This document shows, one piece after another, positions 1-7,200 of a DNA stretch of 10,673 nucleotides. The notes beneath the pieces are model-generated. The model had not been told where the DNA came from. It searched no databases and saw nothing but the letters and a program-made list of their open reading frames with translations. The stretch comes from an uncultured Acidobacteriota bacterium. GTDB taxonomy: Bacteria > Acidobacteriota > Terriglobia > Terriglobales > Acidobacteriaceae. The translations under genes and the position numbers were made by a program. Each line of letters opens with the position of its first letter. Positions within the stretch are counted from its first letter, which is position 1. The stretch covers positions 1 through 10,673 of the forward strand of contig CAILBQ010000222.1 in assembly GCA_903832475.1 (NCBI GenBank), read 5' to 3'.

Positions 1-794
1 CTGATAGCCAGCTTTGGCCGAATTTTTTCTTCGGCAAACCGCAAAATCCCAGGCACGATGCCAGAAGTCGAAACCGTCATCCGGGGCGCGGCGATTCCCA
101 CCTCGTCCATGAGAATCCGCACCGCAGCCATGAAGTTGTCATAGTTCAGGAACGGCTCGCCCATGCCCATGAAAACCAGGTTGACGCGGCTCTTGTTCAG
201 CTCGACCTTGTGGCGATCCAGAACAGCGACGACCTGCCCGGCAATTTCCCCGGCTGTCAGGTTGCGCTGCAAGCCCAACTTGGCGGTCAGGCAGAACTGG
301 CAGTTGACGGCACAGCCAATCTGGCTGGAAACACAAATCGTGGCTCTTTTCCAGGTGCTCCGCACCTTTGATCCGCCTTCGGCGATTGGGTCATCCGGCT
401 CATCTTCGCTGAACTCTGCCCCTTCATCCCCTTCCGGCATCCAGACTGTCTCTACGGTCTGCGATCCAGTCTGGATCAGGTAGCGCTCCGTCCCATCTAC
501 GCTGCGAAAGCTCTCCGCGATCGCTGGGCGCCCAACCACCCAACTCTCCGCGGATAGCTTCTCCCGCAGGTTCTGGGGAAATGTTGTCACCTCATCCAGG
601 CTCGTCACTCGCTTCTTATATAAAGCCTCGGCCAACTGCTTCCCGCGATAAGGTTTTTCTCCTAAATCCACAAAAAGCTGCCTCAACGCCACATGGTCCA
701 GACCAAACAGCGCTCTGCTGACAGGCTTGAGCTGGTTTTCGCCTGCACCTGCCAGCGTTACGAGCGACACGGAAATTTGAGGGGATACAAACAT
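1..794 (-). CDS. rlmN: 23S rRNA (adenine(2503)-C(2))-methyltransferase RlmN, partial (C-terminus cut by window edge)
   Basis: Radical-SAM enzyme that methylates C2 of A2503 in 23S rRNA (and A37 of some tRNAs in the family) in the cytoplasm. The visible 264 residues show the N-terminal accessory domain (LFGLDHVALRQLF, GEKPYRGKQLAEALYKKR, about 29-62), then ATICVSSQIGCAVNCQFC. In this motif C161, C165 and C168 form the CX3CX2C [4Fe-4S] motif, and C154 corresponds to the methyl-carrying Cys118 of E. coli RlmN. MGMGEPFLNYDN (209-220) and TVSTSGIVPG (240-249) are further family signatures. The second catalytic Cys (E. coli Cys355) lies beyond the edge. An acidic insert at about 121-149 is absent from E. 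coli RlmN. The start is uncertain: ATG at 794 leaves about 28 residues before LFGLD and has no clear ribosome binding site. The frame stays open to an ATG at 908, but the extra segment is hydrophobic and unlike RlmN. Divergent from the M16 peptidase gene. Confidence 0.93.
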   Translation of the reverse strand, partial: MFVSPQISVSLVTLAGAGENQLKPVSRALFGLDHVALRQLFVDLGEKPYRGKQLAEALYKKRVTSLDEVTTFPQNLREKLSAESWVVGRPAIAESFRSVDGTERYLIQTGSQTVETVWMPEGDEGAEFSEDEPDDPIAEGGSKVRSTWKRATICVSSQIGCAVNCQFCLTAKLGLQRNLTAGEIAGQVVAVLDRHKVELNKSRVNLVFMGMGEPFLNYDNFMAAVRILMDEVGIAAPRMTVSTSGIVPGILRFAEEKIRPKLAI

Positions 795-1021
795 GAGCAG
801 CGCCAGATTCAGGATACCAGCAGCACGAATCCGCCCTGCAAATTCAAAAAGGACGCCATCGAGCCCAAAAGCCAAGACTGCGGCGACTGCTCCCGCAGGC
901 CAGAGCATGGCTCCAGGACCTATCGGCAATCACGTCCACAGCCCGTCTCCCACACGTCAGCCTTGCCTACTCTTCCGTTCTGCACGTCCGTCCCATTCGG
1001 AGATTACAATCGAGAAGACCT
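795..1021. other. Divergent intergenic spacer between rlmN and the M16 peptidase
   Basis: No convincing gene is visible. The spacer must hold both the minus-strand rlmN promoter and the plus-strand peptidase promoter. A TACAAT hexamer at 1005-1010 resembles a -10 box for the peptidase gene, but no good -35 match lies 16-18 bp upstream. The purine-rich GAGAAG at 1012-1017 is the likely peptidase ribosome binding site, so the TACAAT would give an almost leaderless message and is doubtful. The minus-strand frame of rlmN stays open through the spacer to a TGA near 925, which is not evidence of coding by itself. Confidence 0.4.
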
Positions 1022-2338
1022 ATGACGACTGCCAGCCGCCAAATTCCGGATCAAGACACGGACCCTACCATCCTTCGCAATCTTCGCCGCACTGTGCTCC
1101 CGAATGGGCTGATCGTGCTGACGGAACGAATGGAGCATCTTCGGTCCGTTGCCATGGGCGTCTGGGTGAAGTCCGGATCGCGTTATGAGGACGCCGAAAT
1201 CAACGGCATCTCCCACTTCGTCGAGCACATGCTGTTCAAAGGCACGCGCTCCCGCTCTGCGCAACACATTGCGCGCGAAATGGATGCGATTGGGGGCAAT
1301 CTGGACGCCTATACGGGCAAGGAAACGATCTGTTTCAGTGTGAAGGCCCTTTCCAACCACGTGCCGATCGCTCTCGACGTGCTCTCCGATCTGGTTCTGA
1401 ATCCTACCTTTACCGACACGGACATCGAGCGCGAACGCGGCGTCATCCTAGAAGAAATAAAAATTGACGAGGACAACCCCGACGTGCTGGTTCACGAAAT
1501 TTTTACCCAGAATTTCTGGAAAGATCAGCCCCTCGGCAAGCCCATCCTGGGAACGACCGAGACCGTTTCGGGCTTGGGGCAGCCGACGCTTTTCGATTAT
1601 CACAATGACCGATTCCGCGCCGGAAACATGGTTTTCTCTGCCGCCGGTCAGCTCGACCACGACCAGTTCGTTGAATCTGTCGCTGCCAAGTTCAGTTCCC
1701 TTGCCTCCGGAACCACCACGATGGGCTATCAATCCCCTGAAGTCAGTGCTCCGATTATCCTGCGCAACAAGCGTTCACTAGAACAGGTCCAGATTTGCCT
1801 GGGCGTTCCCTCTCCACCGATCACCGACGAGAATCGTTACGCCACCCTGATCCTCAATACCGTGCTGGGCGGCGGGATGAGTTCGCGGCTCTTTCAAACC
1901 ATCCGCGAAGAGCGCGGGATGGCCTACTCCATCTATTCGGACTTGAGCCCCTACAGCGATACCGGATCGCTTTGCGTCTATGCCGGCACGTCAGCCGACA
2001 AGGCGCTCGAGATGCTCGGCCTGGTCATGAACGAGTTCCGCACCTTGAAAGAGCATTTGCTTTCGGAGGAGGAACTTACCCGCGCCAAGGAGCAGGTCAA
2101 GGGCAATATTCTGCTCGGACTGGAGAGCTCGGGATCGCGTATGTCCAACCTGGCCCGCCAGGAGATGTATTTCAACCATTTCTTCAGCGTGGAAGAAGTG
2201 CTGGAACGCCTTGATGCCGTGACTGCAGCGCAGGTGCAGGGTATGGCGCAGAAGCTGTTCGTTTCTGAACGCATCGCCGTGACGTTACTGGGCAGGCTCG
2301 ATGGCTTGAAACTTAAACGAGCTCACCTGATCTGCTAG
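1022..2338 (+). CDS. M16 family (insulinase/processing-peptidase-like) zinc metallopeptidase
   Basis: A 438-aa single-unit M16B-type peptidase, the size of a mitochondrial-processing-peptidase beta-like or Bacillus YmxG/MlpA-type protein. The inverted zinc motif HxxEH is HFVEH at 65-69 (ligands H65 and H69, catalytic base E68). The third ligand is probably E145 in VILEEIKIDED, 76 residues after H69 as in the family. The C-terminal half has the typical inactive-domain signature GGGMSSRLFQTIREERGMAY (283-302), whose R298/Y302 pair binds substrate in relatives. There is no signal peptide, so a cytoplasmic location is likely. The start is ATG 1022, preceded by GAGAAG at 1012-1017. It lies upstream of, and co-directional with, the pilin gene (170-bp gap). 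Substrate unknown. The family assignment is firm. The specific symbol (pqqL, ymxG and similar) cannot be chosen from sequence. Confidence 0.95.
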   Translation: MTTASRQIPDQDTDPTILRNLRRTVLPNGLIVLTERMEHLRSVAMGVWVKSGSRYEDAEINGISHFVEHMLFKGTRSRSAQHIAREMDAIGGNLDAYTGKETICFSVKALSNHVPIALDVLSDLVLNPTFTDTDIERERGVILEEIKIDEDNPDVLVHEIFTQNFWKDQPLGKPILGTTETVSGLGQPTLFDYHNDRFRAGNMVFSAAGQLDHDQFVESVAAKFSSLASGTTTMGYQSPEVSAPIILRNKRSLEQVQICLGVPSPPITDENRYATLILNTVLGGGMSSRLFQTIREERGMAYSIYSDLSPYSDTGSLCVYAGTSADKALEMLGLVMNEFRTLKEHLLSEEELTRAKEQVKGNILLGLESSGSRMSNLARQEMYFNHFFSVEEVLERLDAVTAAQVQGMAQKLFVSERIAVTLLGRLDGLKLKRAHLIC

Positions 2339-2508
2339 ACCTGAGCGATTTCAACGCGGCAAACGTCCATTCAGGTGATGCGCTTTCCCGTCTACGGGCG
2401 GTGATATTCCGGGCTGGTCCAGGAATTTCCAATTTTCACCTGCACGATTTAGGATTTTGTTCGTACCGGTCTGCCAGACTGACCTGAAAACCGAGGCTTT
2501 GGATTCTC
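2339..2508. other. Intergenic leader of the pilin gene
   Basis: A 170-bp spacer that is more AT-rich in its second half than the neighbouring genes, consistent with a promoter or 5' leader for the pilin gene. I looked for a sigma-54-type element (GG/GC at -24/-12), as often found before pilA genes, and saw no good match. The only small stem is CCCG/CGGG around 2389-2400, with no T-tract behind it, so there is no supported terminator for the peptidase gene. Nothing else is recognised. Confidence 0.3.
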
Positions 2509-3024
2509 ATGAAGACTTTGCTGCAAGACAACCGCCGCCAACGCCAGCATGGCTTTACGCTGATGGAACTGCTGATCGTCATCAGCATCATGCTGATCCT
2601 CATGCTGATTGCGATCCCCAACTTCAACAAGATGAAGGCGCAGGCCAACGAGACCTCTGCGATCAACTCGCTGCAGGCGATCTACAAGGCGCAAATCCAG
2701 TATCAGACGACGTACCCGCAGAATGGATTCGCATGCTCGCTTCAGGCGCTCGGCGGCGACCCAAAGCAGGGTGCGCCCACGCCCACTTCGGCACAGCTGC
2801 TGCAAGGCGATCTGCCCAACGGCATCAAGAACGGCTACACCTTCAACATTGTCAACTGCACCAAGGTGACGGTGAATAATGTGGACCAGATCACCGGATT
2901 CGATCTGACGGCGGTTCCACAAGCGGTCGGCAAAACCGGAAACAAAGGATATTGCCTCGATCAGTACGACGAGATGCGATCCGATCCGCAGGGTGGAACC
3001 AACTGCACTGTGACCATGCAGTGA
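2509..3024 (+). CDS. Type IV pilin / type II secretion pseudopilin-like prepilin
   Basis: A 171-aa prepilin. A short basic leader (MKTLLQDNRRQRQHG) ends at G15. The prepilin peptidase (PilD) site is G15|F16 within HGFTLMELLIVI, with the conserved Glu at mature position 5. A single hydrophobic N-terminal helix (about 16-38) then anchors the subunit and packs it into the filament. The globular part has four cysteines (C76, C117, C149, C166), enough for two disulfides. The C-terminal GYCLDQYDEMRSDPQGG segment is of the kind seen in pilin-like proteins of acidobacteria. The subunit would sit in the inner membrane until assembled. No other pilus or secretion genes are in the window, so major pilin, minor pilin and pseudopilin cannot be told apart. 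Start ATG 2509; the ribosome binding site is weak. Its TGA overlaps the GTG of the lolA-like gene. Confidence 0.92.
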   Translation: MKTLLQDNRRQRQHGFTLMELLIVISIMLILMLIAIPNFNKMKAQANETSAINSLQAIYKAQIQYQTTYPQNGFACSLQALGGDPKQGAPTPTSAQLLQGDLPNGIKNGYTFNIVNCTKVTVNNVDQITGFDLTAVPQAVGKTGNKGYCLDQYDEMRSDPQGGTNCTVTMQ

Positions 3025-3713
3025 AGTTGGGTGCCTGCTCAGTGCCGGGAAGCAGCAGGGGTGTGCTCGTATCCCTTCTGCTGGCCATGCCTTTGTGGGG
3101 GGCTGCGCAGAAGCCGATTGCTGCGAGGCCTACAGCTGTTGAGCTTGCGCATCGCGTCGACGATCACTACAACAAGCTGCGATCGCTGAAATCGCGTTTT
3201 CGCGAAGACTACGACGGACTGGGCATGCATCGCAGCGAAGCTGGCACATTGCTGCTTCGCAAGCCGGGCCGGATGCGATGGGACTATGCGGCTCCCCCGG
3301 GAAAAGTCTTTGTGCTGGACGGCAAGTACGCCTGGTTTTACACTCCCGGCGATTCCCAGGTGCAGCGTATCGCCGCCTCGAAATTCGATGATCTGCGCTC
3401 TCCCCTTCGCTTCCTGCTCGGCCACACGAAGCTGGAAAGCGAGCTGGAAAACCTGCGACTTACGGGCCTCGAACCCGGTGGAGAGTTTACTCTGAGCGGC
3501 GTTCCCAAAGGCCAGCAAAAGCGGATCGCCCAACTGTCTCTGACCGTGACCGCCGATGGGGCTATCACCGGGATTGTTGTCGAAGAAGTCGACGGCGCCC
3601 GCACCAGCTTCCATTTCACAGGCGAAGAGCCCAATAGCATCGTTCCCGAAGCTGCTTTTCACTTCACGCCGCCCCAAGGCGTGCCGGTGGTGGATTCGCT
3701 TCCGCCCGTGTGA
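3021..3713 (+). CDS. LolA-like outer-membrane lipoprotein carrier protein (periplasmic)
   Basis: A 230-aa protein of the LolA/LolB fold, expected to carry lipoproteins across the periplasm from the LolCDE complex to the outer membrane. The start chosen is GTG 3021, whose GTGA overlaps the pilin stop. It gives a signal peptide with K2 and R14, a hydrophobic core VLVSLLLAMPLW and a GAA|Q cleavage site near residue 29. GTG 3063 is a shorter alternative. Family signatures in the mature part are GTLLLRKPGRMRWDY (75-89), VFVLDGKYAWFYTPGDSQVQ (96-115), LRSPLRFLLG (125-134) and the C-terminal FHFTPPQGVPVVDS (213-226), matching the usual 'F.F.PP.GvdVid' ending. Two internal positions, E149-E156 and the GEEPN turn, look loop-like. 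Overlap with the pilin gene suggests translational coupling, although pilins are not Lol substrates. The family is clear. Being the sole LolA of the cell is not proven. Confidence 0.88.
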   Translation: MKLGACSVPGSSRGVLVSLLLAMPLWGAAQKPIAARPTAVELAHRVDDHYNKLRSLKSRFREDYDGLGMHRSEAGTLLLRKPGRMRWDYAAPPGKVFVLDGKYAWFYTPGDSQVQRIAASKFDDLRSPLRFLLGHTKLESELENLRLTGLEPGGEFTLSGVPKGQQKRIAQLSLTVTADGAITGIVVEEVDGARTSFHFTGEEPNSIVPEAAFHFTPPQGVPVVDSLPPV

Positions 3714-3742
3714 CGAGAGCAGGGACGAAGGAACGAGGGCCG

Positions 3743-3780
3743 AGCAAGCAAGGGCGAATGCTTGTGTGCTTGCTTTGGTT
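3743..3780 (+). terminator. Possible intrinsic terminator after the lolA-like gene
   Basis: A perfect 8-bp inverted repeat AGCAAGCA (3743-3750) / TGCTTGCT (3767-3774) with a 16-nt loop, followed by the T-rich TTTGGTTTTCC on the plus strand. It lies about 30 nt after the lolA-like stop and just before the end of the convergent permease gene at 3797. The loop is long and the T-tract is interrupted, so the call is moderate. Confidence 0.45.
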
Positions 3781-3796
3781 TTCCTTGCATCCCGCC

Positions 3797-5098
3797 TTAC
3801 TCGTATCGCAAGGCCTCGATCGGATCAAGATTTGCGGCGCGAATTGCCGGGATCATGCCACTCAACAGACCCGTAACGATCAGGATTCCTGTGGCGACCA
3901 GCACTGAGGTCATGGAGATCCGCAAATAAATGTCGGCGGCGTCCGCATTATCGGCAATCAGGCTGTAGAAGCGGATCCTTCCGATACCCAGAGAGACGGC
4001 CTCGGCCAGGGAGATACCCAGGGCCCCCCCGACCCCGGTAATCACAAAAGCTTCTGCCAAAAACTGCGTCAGGATGTGCCGTTTCTGGGCTCCCAGGGCT
4101 TTCTCGATGCCTATTTCACGCGTCCGCTGCTGCACCGCGACAAACATGATATTCATCAGCCCGATGCCAGCGATACCCAGGGTCAGCGCGCCGACCATAG
4201 CCAGCAGAACCTGTAATGCAATCGACAACAGCCGGAACTGGCTCAACTGCTCCATGATGTTGGCGAGTCCGATGGCCCGGTGATCGGAAGGCCGAAAGTG
4301 ATGCGAAGCCCCTAGCGTCGCACGCAGATTCTTCTCAATCACCATATTGTCGCCGGTGTAATTCATCCAGATGCCGTCGAGGTATTTGGTGTCCTTGATG
4401 TCGCTCATGGTGCTGAAAGGGATATAAATTTGCCGATTGGCGTCGCTATCGCCGTCCTGCATCTTGGCCACCAGCACTCCAATCACCGTGAAGCGAATCC
4501 CGTTCAGCCGGATCTCTTCCCCCAACGGATATTTTCCAGAGAACAGCTTCACCTTGGCGTCCGATCCGATCACCGCGACGTGAGCCCGTTGTTGCTCTTC
4601 CGCTCCGGTGAAGAAGCGCCCTGAAGTGGTCGGCAGATGCATGATCTCCTGGCCTACGGGAAGGATCCCGTTGACCGTCCAGGTAAACGTGTGCAGTTCA
4701 TCCTGCACGGGCACATCTTTGCTTACCATGGGCGTGATATGCATGAGGTTGGGTACGCTGTTGCGAATGTCGTCGATATCGTCCTGGGTAAATCGGACCA
4801 GGACTCCCGCCTTGTCTCCGCCGGCCTGTTCGCTGGTCCGCCCTGGAAATACGCCGATCAGCGTAGTCCCCCACTGCGCAAAGATGGCCTCGATGGCGCG
4901 ACTGAACCCTGCTCCGTAGGCCAGCAGGAGCACCACGGTGGCGATGCCCCACGCCATGCCGATGATGGTGATCATGGTGCGGCGGCGGTTGTACACCATT
5001 GCTTCCCAGGCCTGCATGAGAATGTCTTTGAACACGAAGAACGGCTCCTGGCTTCCAGCTCGCTTGGCTGGCTTTTTCGCTTCCAGCGTTAAGCTCAA
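3797..5098 (-). CDS. ABC transporter permease, MacB/FtsX family (second of a pair)
   Basis: Inner-membrane permease of the type VII ABC (MacB/FtsX/LolC-like) class, 433 aa. The order is a cytoplasmic N-terminal helix with YNRRRTMITIIGMAWGI leading into TM1 (about 41-62), a large periplasmic MacB_PCD-type domain (about 66-285), TM2 (about 290-322), the cytoplasmic coupling segment RTREIGIEKALGA (325-337), TM3 (about 345-370) and TM4 (about 394-418). The terminal PAIRAANLDPIEALRYE is the family ending. The start is taken as TTG 5098, since an in-frame TGA lies only 12 nt upstream and the first ATG (residue 28) would remove part of the conserved N-terminal helix. A GTG at residue 22 is a possible alternative. 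It lies 85 bp downstream of a second permease gene and converges on the lolA-like gene. No ATPase is encoded nearby, so export substrate and partner are unknown. Confidence 0.9.
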   Translation of the reverse strand: MSLTLEAKKPAKRAGSQEPFFVFKDILMQAWEAMVYNRRRTMITIIGMAWGIATVVLLLAYGAGFSRAIEAIFAQWGTTLIGVFPGRTSEQAGGDKAGVLVRFTQDDIDDIRNSVPNLMHITPMVSKDVPVQDELHTFTWTVNGILPVGQEIMHLPTTSGRFFTGAEEQQRAHVAVIGSDAKVKLFSGKYPLGEEIRLNGIRFTVIGVLVAKMQDGDSDANRQIYIPFSTMSDIKDTKYLDGIWMNYTGDNMVIEKNLRATLGASHHFRPSDHRAIGLANIMEQLSQFRLLSIALQVLLAMVGALTLGIAGIGLMNIMFVAVQQRTREIGIEKALGAQKRHILTQFLAEAFVITGVGGALGISLAEAVSLGIGRIRFYSLIADNADAADIYLRISMTSVLVATGILIVTGLLSGMIPAIRAANLDPIEALRYE

Positions 5099-5183
5099 AG
5101 CGTAATCTCAAGCTCCGCGATACAAAGCGGAGTGGAAGTTTCCCGGCTAGCGGCCAGATGCTATTGCCAGCCGGCTGCTTTTG
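5099..5183 (-). promoter_or_regulatory. Spacer between the two permease genes with a hairpin that includes the likely ribosome binding site
   Basis: In the minus-strand transcript this leader holds CTCCGC (5132-5127) pairing with GCGGAG (5118-5113) across an 8-nt loop. The GGAG of the 3' arm is the only Shine-Dalgarno-like element before the TTG start at 5098, although it is 13 nt away. A second stem (5174-5169 / 5148-5143, six pairs, 20-nt loop) lies just after the stop of the upstream permease gene. Neither is followed by a T-tract, so they are not terminators. Any role in tuning translation of the downstream permease is inference. Confidence 0.3.
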
Positions 5184-6437
5184 TCACTCTCTACGCAATG
5201 CTTCGACCGGCTCCAGTGCGGCGGCCATGCTGGCCGGGTACACGCCGGCAACCACGCCGCAGATTGCCAGTGAGCCTAAGGCAAGCGCCGCCGACCACCA
5301 GACCAGCTGCGGGGGATCGAAGCCCGGCATCAGCCCTGATAGAAAAGCCTGCCCTACGGCCATGGCAGCGCCTGATATTCCAATCCCGATGGCTCCGCTG
5401 ATCGTCGTCAGCAGCAGTCCCTCCCAGAAAAACTGCGCCAAGATGCTTCTGCTGGTGGCTCCGAGCGCCTTTCGCAGGCCGATCTCGCGTGTCCGCTCGG
5501 TGACCGAAACCAGCATGATGTTGATGATCCCCACCGCGCCCAGCCCCAACGTCACAATGCCCACGCCACCAAGAAAGATATCCATCGCGTCGAAGATCTT
5601 GTCTACCAGTTGGCTGGTATGAATCGAGTCCCACTCGTCAAACGCGTCTTTCAGGGATGGGTCAAAGCCGTGGTTACGCCCCAACACTTCATGAACGGCC
5701 TTCAACGCCTCCGCATTTTCACTACGGATCGTGGGCTGGTATTGGATGGTGTTCACGGCATCCCGGGGAATGTTCTCGCCCTTCATGGCGTAGAGTTCCT
5801 GCGCGGTGGTCAGCGGGATGTACAGCTTCTGGTCGTCAAAATCCTGGCCGCCGCGCGCGATCGTCGCGACACTGCCCACCACGGTGAAGCTGGTTCCATT
5901 GATGGTCAGGGTCTCGTTTAAAAACGGATGCCCCGGAAACAATACCTTCGCTGCCTTGAACCCCAGCACCACCACGCGCTGGTTGCTGGCCAGGTCGTCG
6001 TTGTTGAGGAAGCGTCCCTGGGCCACGGGAACGAATCGCACTGTAGAAAAATTGGGCTCGACGCCAAAAACCAGCATGGATGTGTTGGACCAAGCGCTCA
6101 CTTCGTACAGGTCCGACCGGTTAAGGGTCGCCGTCACCGCGCGTATTTGCGGCAGCTTGCGAATGTCGGCCTCATCGCGCAGGGTGAGTTTGTAGGCCCG
6201 CTGGGCGGTGTGCTGCATCGGCAGCGCGGGGACAGTCGAGCTGAAGCTCATGATGACGTCATTGCCGACGCTGGCCAGGTTGCGCCGCTGCCCGGAACGA
6301 AATCCTTCGCCCAGACCGACCAGAACCAGCAGTGAGCCGACTCCCCACGCAATCCCGAACATGGTCAGGAAAGTGCGCAGCTTGTTGGCCATCATGGCGC
6401 GGAAGACTTCACCGAGAATGTCTGAAAAACTTTGCAT
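5184..6437 (-). CDS. ABC transporter permease, MacB/FtsX family (first of a pair)
   Basis: A 417-aa inner-membrane permease, same class as its neighbour but clearly diverged. The N-terminal SDILGEVFRAMMANKLRTFL runs into TM1 (about 23-43), followed by a periplasmic MacB_PCD-like domain (about 45-280) and TM2 (about 285-311). The coupling motif RTREIGLRKALGA is at 315-327. TM3 is about 338-362 and TM4 about 382-402, ending PASMAAALEPVEALRRE. ATG 6437 was chosen because AAGG (6446-6443) sits 5 nt upstream and the protein then begins right at the conserved helix. An earlier in-frame start near 6515 would add a Cys/Pro-rich tail unlike the family. Such permeases work as dimers with a cytoplasmic ATPase, moving substrates or transmitting force across the envelope. 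Two different half-size permeases in tandem suggest a heterodimer. No ATPase or periplasmic adaptor gene is in the window. Confidence 0.92.
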   Translation of the reverse strand: MQSFSDILGEVFRAMMANKLRTFLTMFGIAWGVGSLLVLVGLGEGFRSGQRRNLASVGNDVIMSFSSTVPALPMQHTAQRAYKLTLRDEADIRKLPQIRAVTATLNRSDLYEVSAWSNTSMLVFGVEPNFSTVRFVPVAQGRFLNNDDLASNQRVVVLGFKAAKVLFPGHPFLNETLTINGTSFTVVGSVATIARGGQDFDDQKLYIPLTTAQELYAMKGENIPRDAVNTIQYQPTIRSENAEALKAVHEVLGRNHGFDPSLKDAFDEWDSIHTSQLVDKIFDAMDIFLGGVGIVTLGLGAVGIINIMLVSVTERTREIGLRKALGATSRSILAQFFWEGLLLTTISGAIGIGISGAAMAVGQAFLSGLMPGFDPPQLVWWSAALALGSLAICGVVAGVYPASMAAALEPVEALRRE

Positions 6438-6556
6438 GCCAGCCTTGCGGAACGCAGGTTCCCTTGGGAGGTGTACGCAGGGCAGACAGCAGGGGTTCCA
6501 TGAAATCCCTGCCACGACCGACGCGATGTGGTTTGGACTCGGGGCAAAGCCAGCGG
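6438..6556. other. Spacer between the NAD-binding gene and the permease pair
   Basis: A 119-bp gap in the minus-strand gene run. The 3' end holds the AAGG ribosome binding site of the first permease (6446-6443). I see no convincing promoter or terminator, so read-through from the gene ending at 6557 is possible but not shown. Confidence 0.3.
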
Positions 6557-7153
6557 TTACCGCAGCATCGGTTCTGCGGCGTCCAGTTCAACCAGCGGCG
6601 CGTACCCGAGTTTCTCCCAGAAGGCGCAAACAAGAGATTGCGCTTCAATGGTCGTCCGGCTCGTCACGCGGATTGAGATTTGGCGGGCACCGCTGTTTTC
6701 TGATGGGTCTGAAAGCTGGGATGCGTGAATAGCCATTCCGATGCACTGGCCCGGGCGGTAGGTACAACTTGCCAGGTCGGCGATGGAAAGGCTCATGGTG
6801 GGCGTGGCGAATACCGTGCGGGGGGGCGCCATGCGGTCGAGAAGGCTGAAAATTTCAAGCTTTGACTCGAGCTCGTCCGGGACGCAATCGATGGCCAGAT
6901 CGGCCTCGCGCACCGCCTCTTCGACGGTCGTGGCGAAAGTCACCAGCGGCTTGCCTGTAGACGAAATCAAGGCCGCGCCCAGGGCCACACCAAGCTCCAC
7001 GCGCAGCGACTCTTCCGCATGACGCAGGTTGGATGGCATCACATCTTCGAGCCACACGCGAAATCCTGCGCGCGCTGCGTGGAATGCCAAGCGCCTGCCC
7101 AGCGGCCCGGCACCTATGATTGCAATATTCAAAATCGAAGGGGCGGCGTTCAA
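6557..7153 (-). CDS. Short Rossmann-fold protein resembling the NAD-binding domain of 3-hydroxyacyl-CoA dehydrogenase
   Basis: A 198-aa protein. Residues 8-37 are a dinucleotide-binding beta-alpha-beta unit, with IAIIGAGPLGRRLAFHAARAG carrying the Gly-rich loop at 14-19 and acidic E36/D37 at the end of strand 2, which favours NAD over NADP. ADLAIDCVPDELESKLEIF (84-102) and IGMAIHASQ (138-146) align with the 'adlvieaipEdlelK' and 'iGmHFfnP' regions of the family. Normal enzymes are about 280-300 aa with a C-terminal helical dimerisation domain, which is absent here. The SNTSS active-site segment reads TPTMS (117-121) and the HFFNP histidine motif is lost, so oxidation of a 3-hydroxyacyl-CoA is unlikely. 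Start TTG 7153 is supported by GAGGT 7 nt upstream. The gene follows a 60-aa gene by 47 bp and precedes the permeases. A redox sensor, or a dehydrogenase for another substrate, is possible; function unknown. Confidence 0.8.
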   Translation of the reverse strand: MNAAPSILNIAIIGAGPLGRRLAFHAARAGFRVWLEDVMPSNLRHAEESLRVELGVALGAALISSTGKPLVTFATTVEEAVREADLAIDCVPDELESKLEIFSLLDRMAPPRTVFATPTMSLSIADLASCTYRPGQCIGMAIHASQLSDPSENSGARQISIRVTSRTTIEAQSLVCAFWEKLGYAPLVELDAAEPMLR

Positions 7154-7160
7154 CGAGACT

Positions 7161-7165
7161 ACCTC
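7161..7165 (-). promoter_or_regulatory. Ribosome binding site fixing a TTG start
   Basis: GAGGT on the minus strand, 7 nt before TTG 7153. No ATG or GTG precedes the Rossmann-fold glycine loop in this frame, so this site is the reason for choosing the TTG start. Confidence 0.65.
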
Positions 7166-7200
7166 GAAGCGCAGGCGAAAGCCGGGCTGGTCGGATGGAA

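Noticed and set aside
792..908. Upstream in-frame extension of rlmN to an ATG at 908
   Set aside because: The extra 38 residues are hydrophobic and have no counterpart in RlmN, which starts shortly before the LFGLD segment. The GGAG before that ATG is only 2 nt away, too close for a ribosome binding site.
1004..1360. Minus-strand frames opposite the M16 peptidase, and the overlapping plus-strand frames at 693-1188
   Set aside because: No domain or motif is visible, they overlap a confidently identified gene or its promoter, and codon use is arbitrary.
2449..2922. Minus-strand 157-codon frame opposite the pilin gene
   Set aside because: The plus-strand prepilin motif and full pilin architecture explain the region. 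The antisense product is Arg/Leu-rich without known features.
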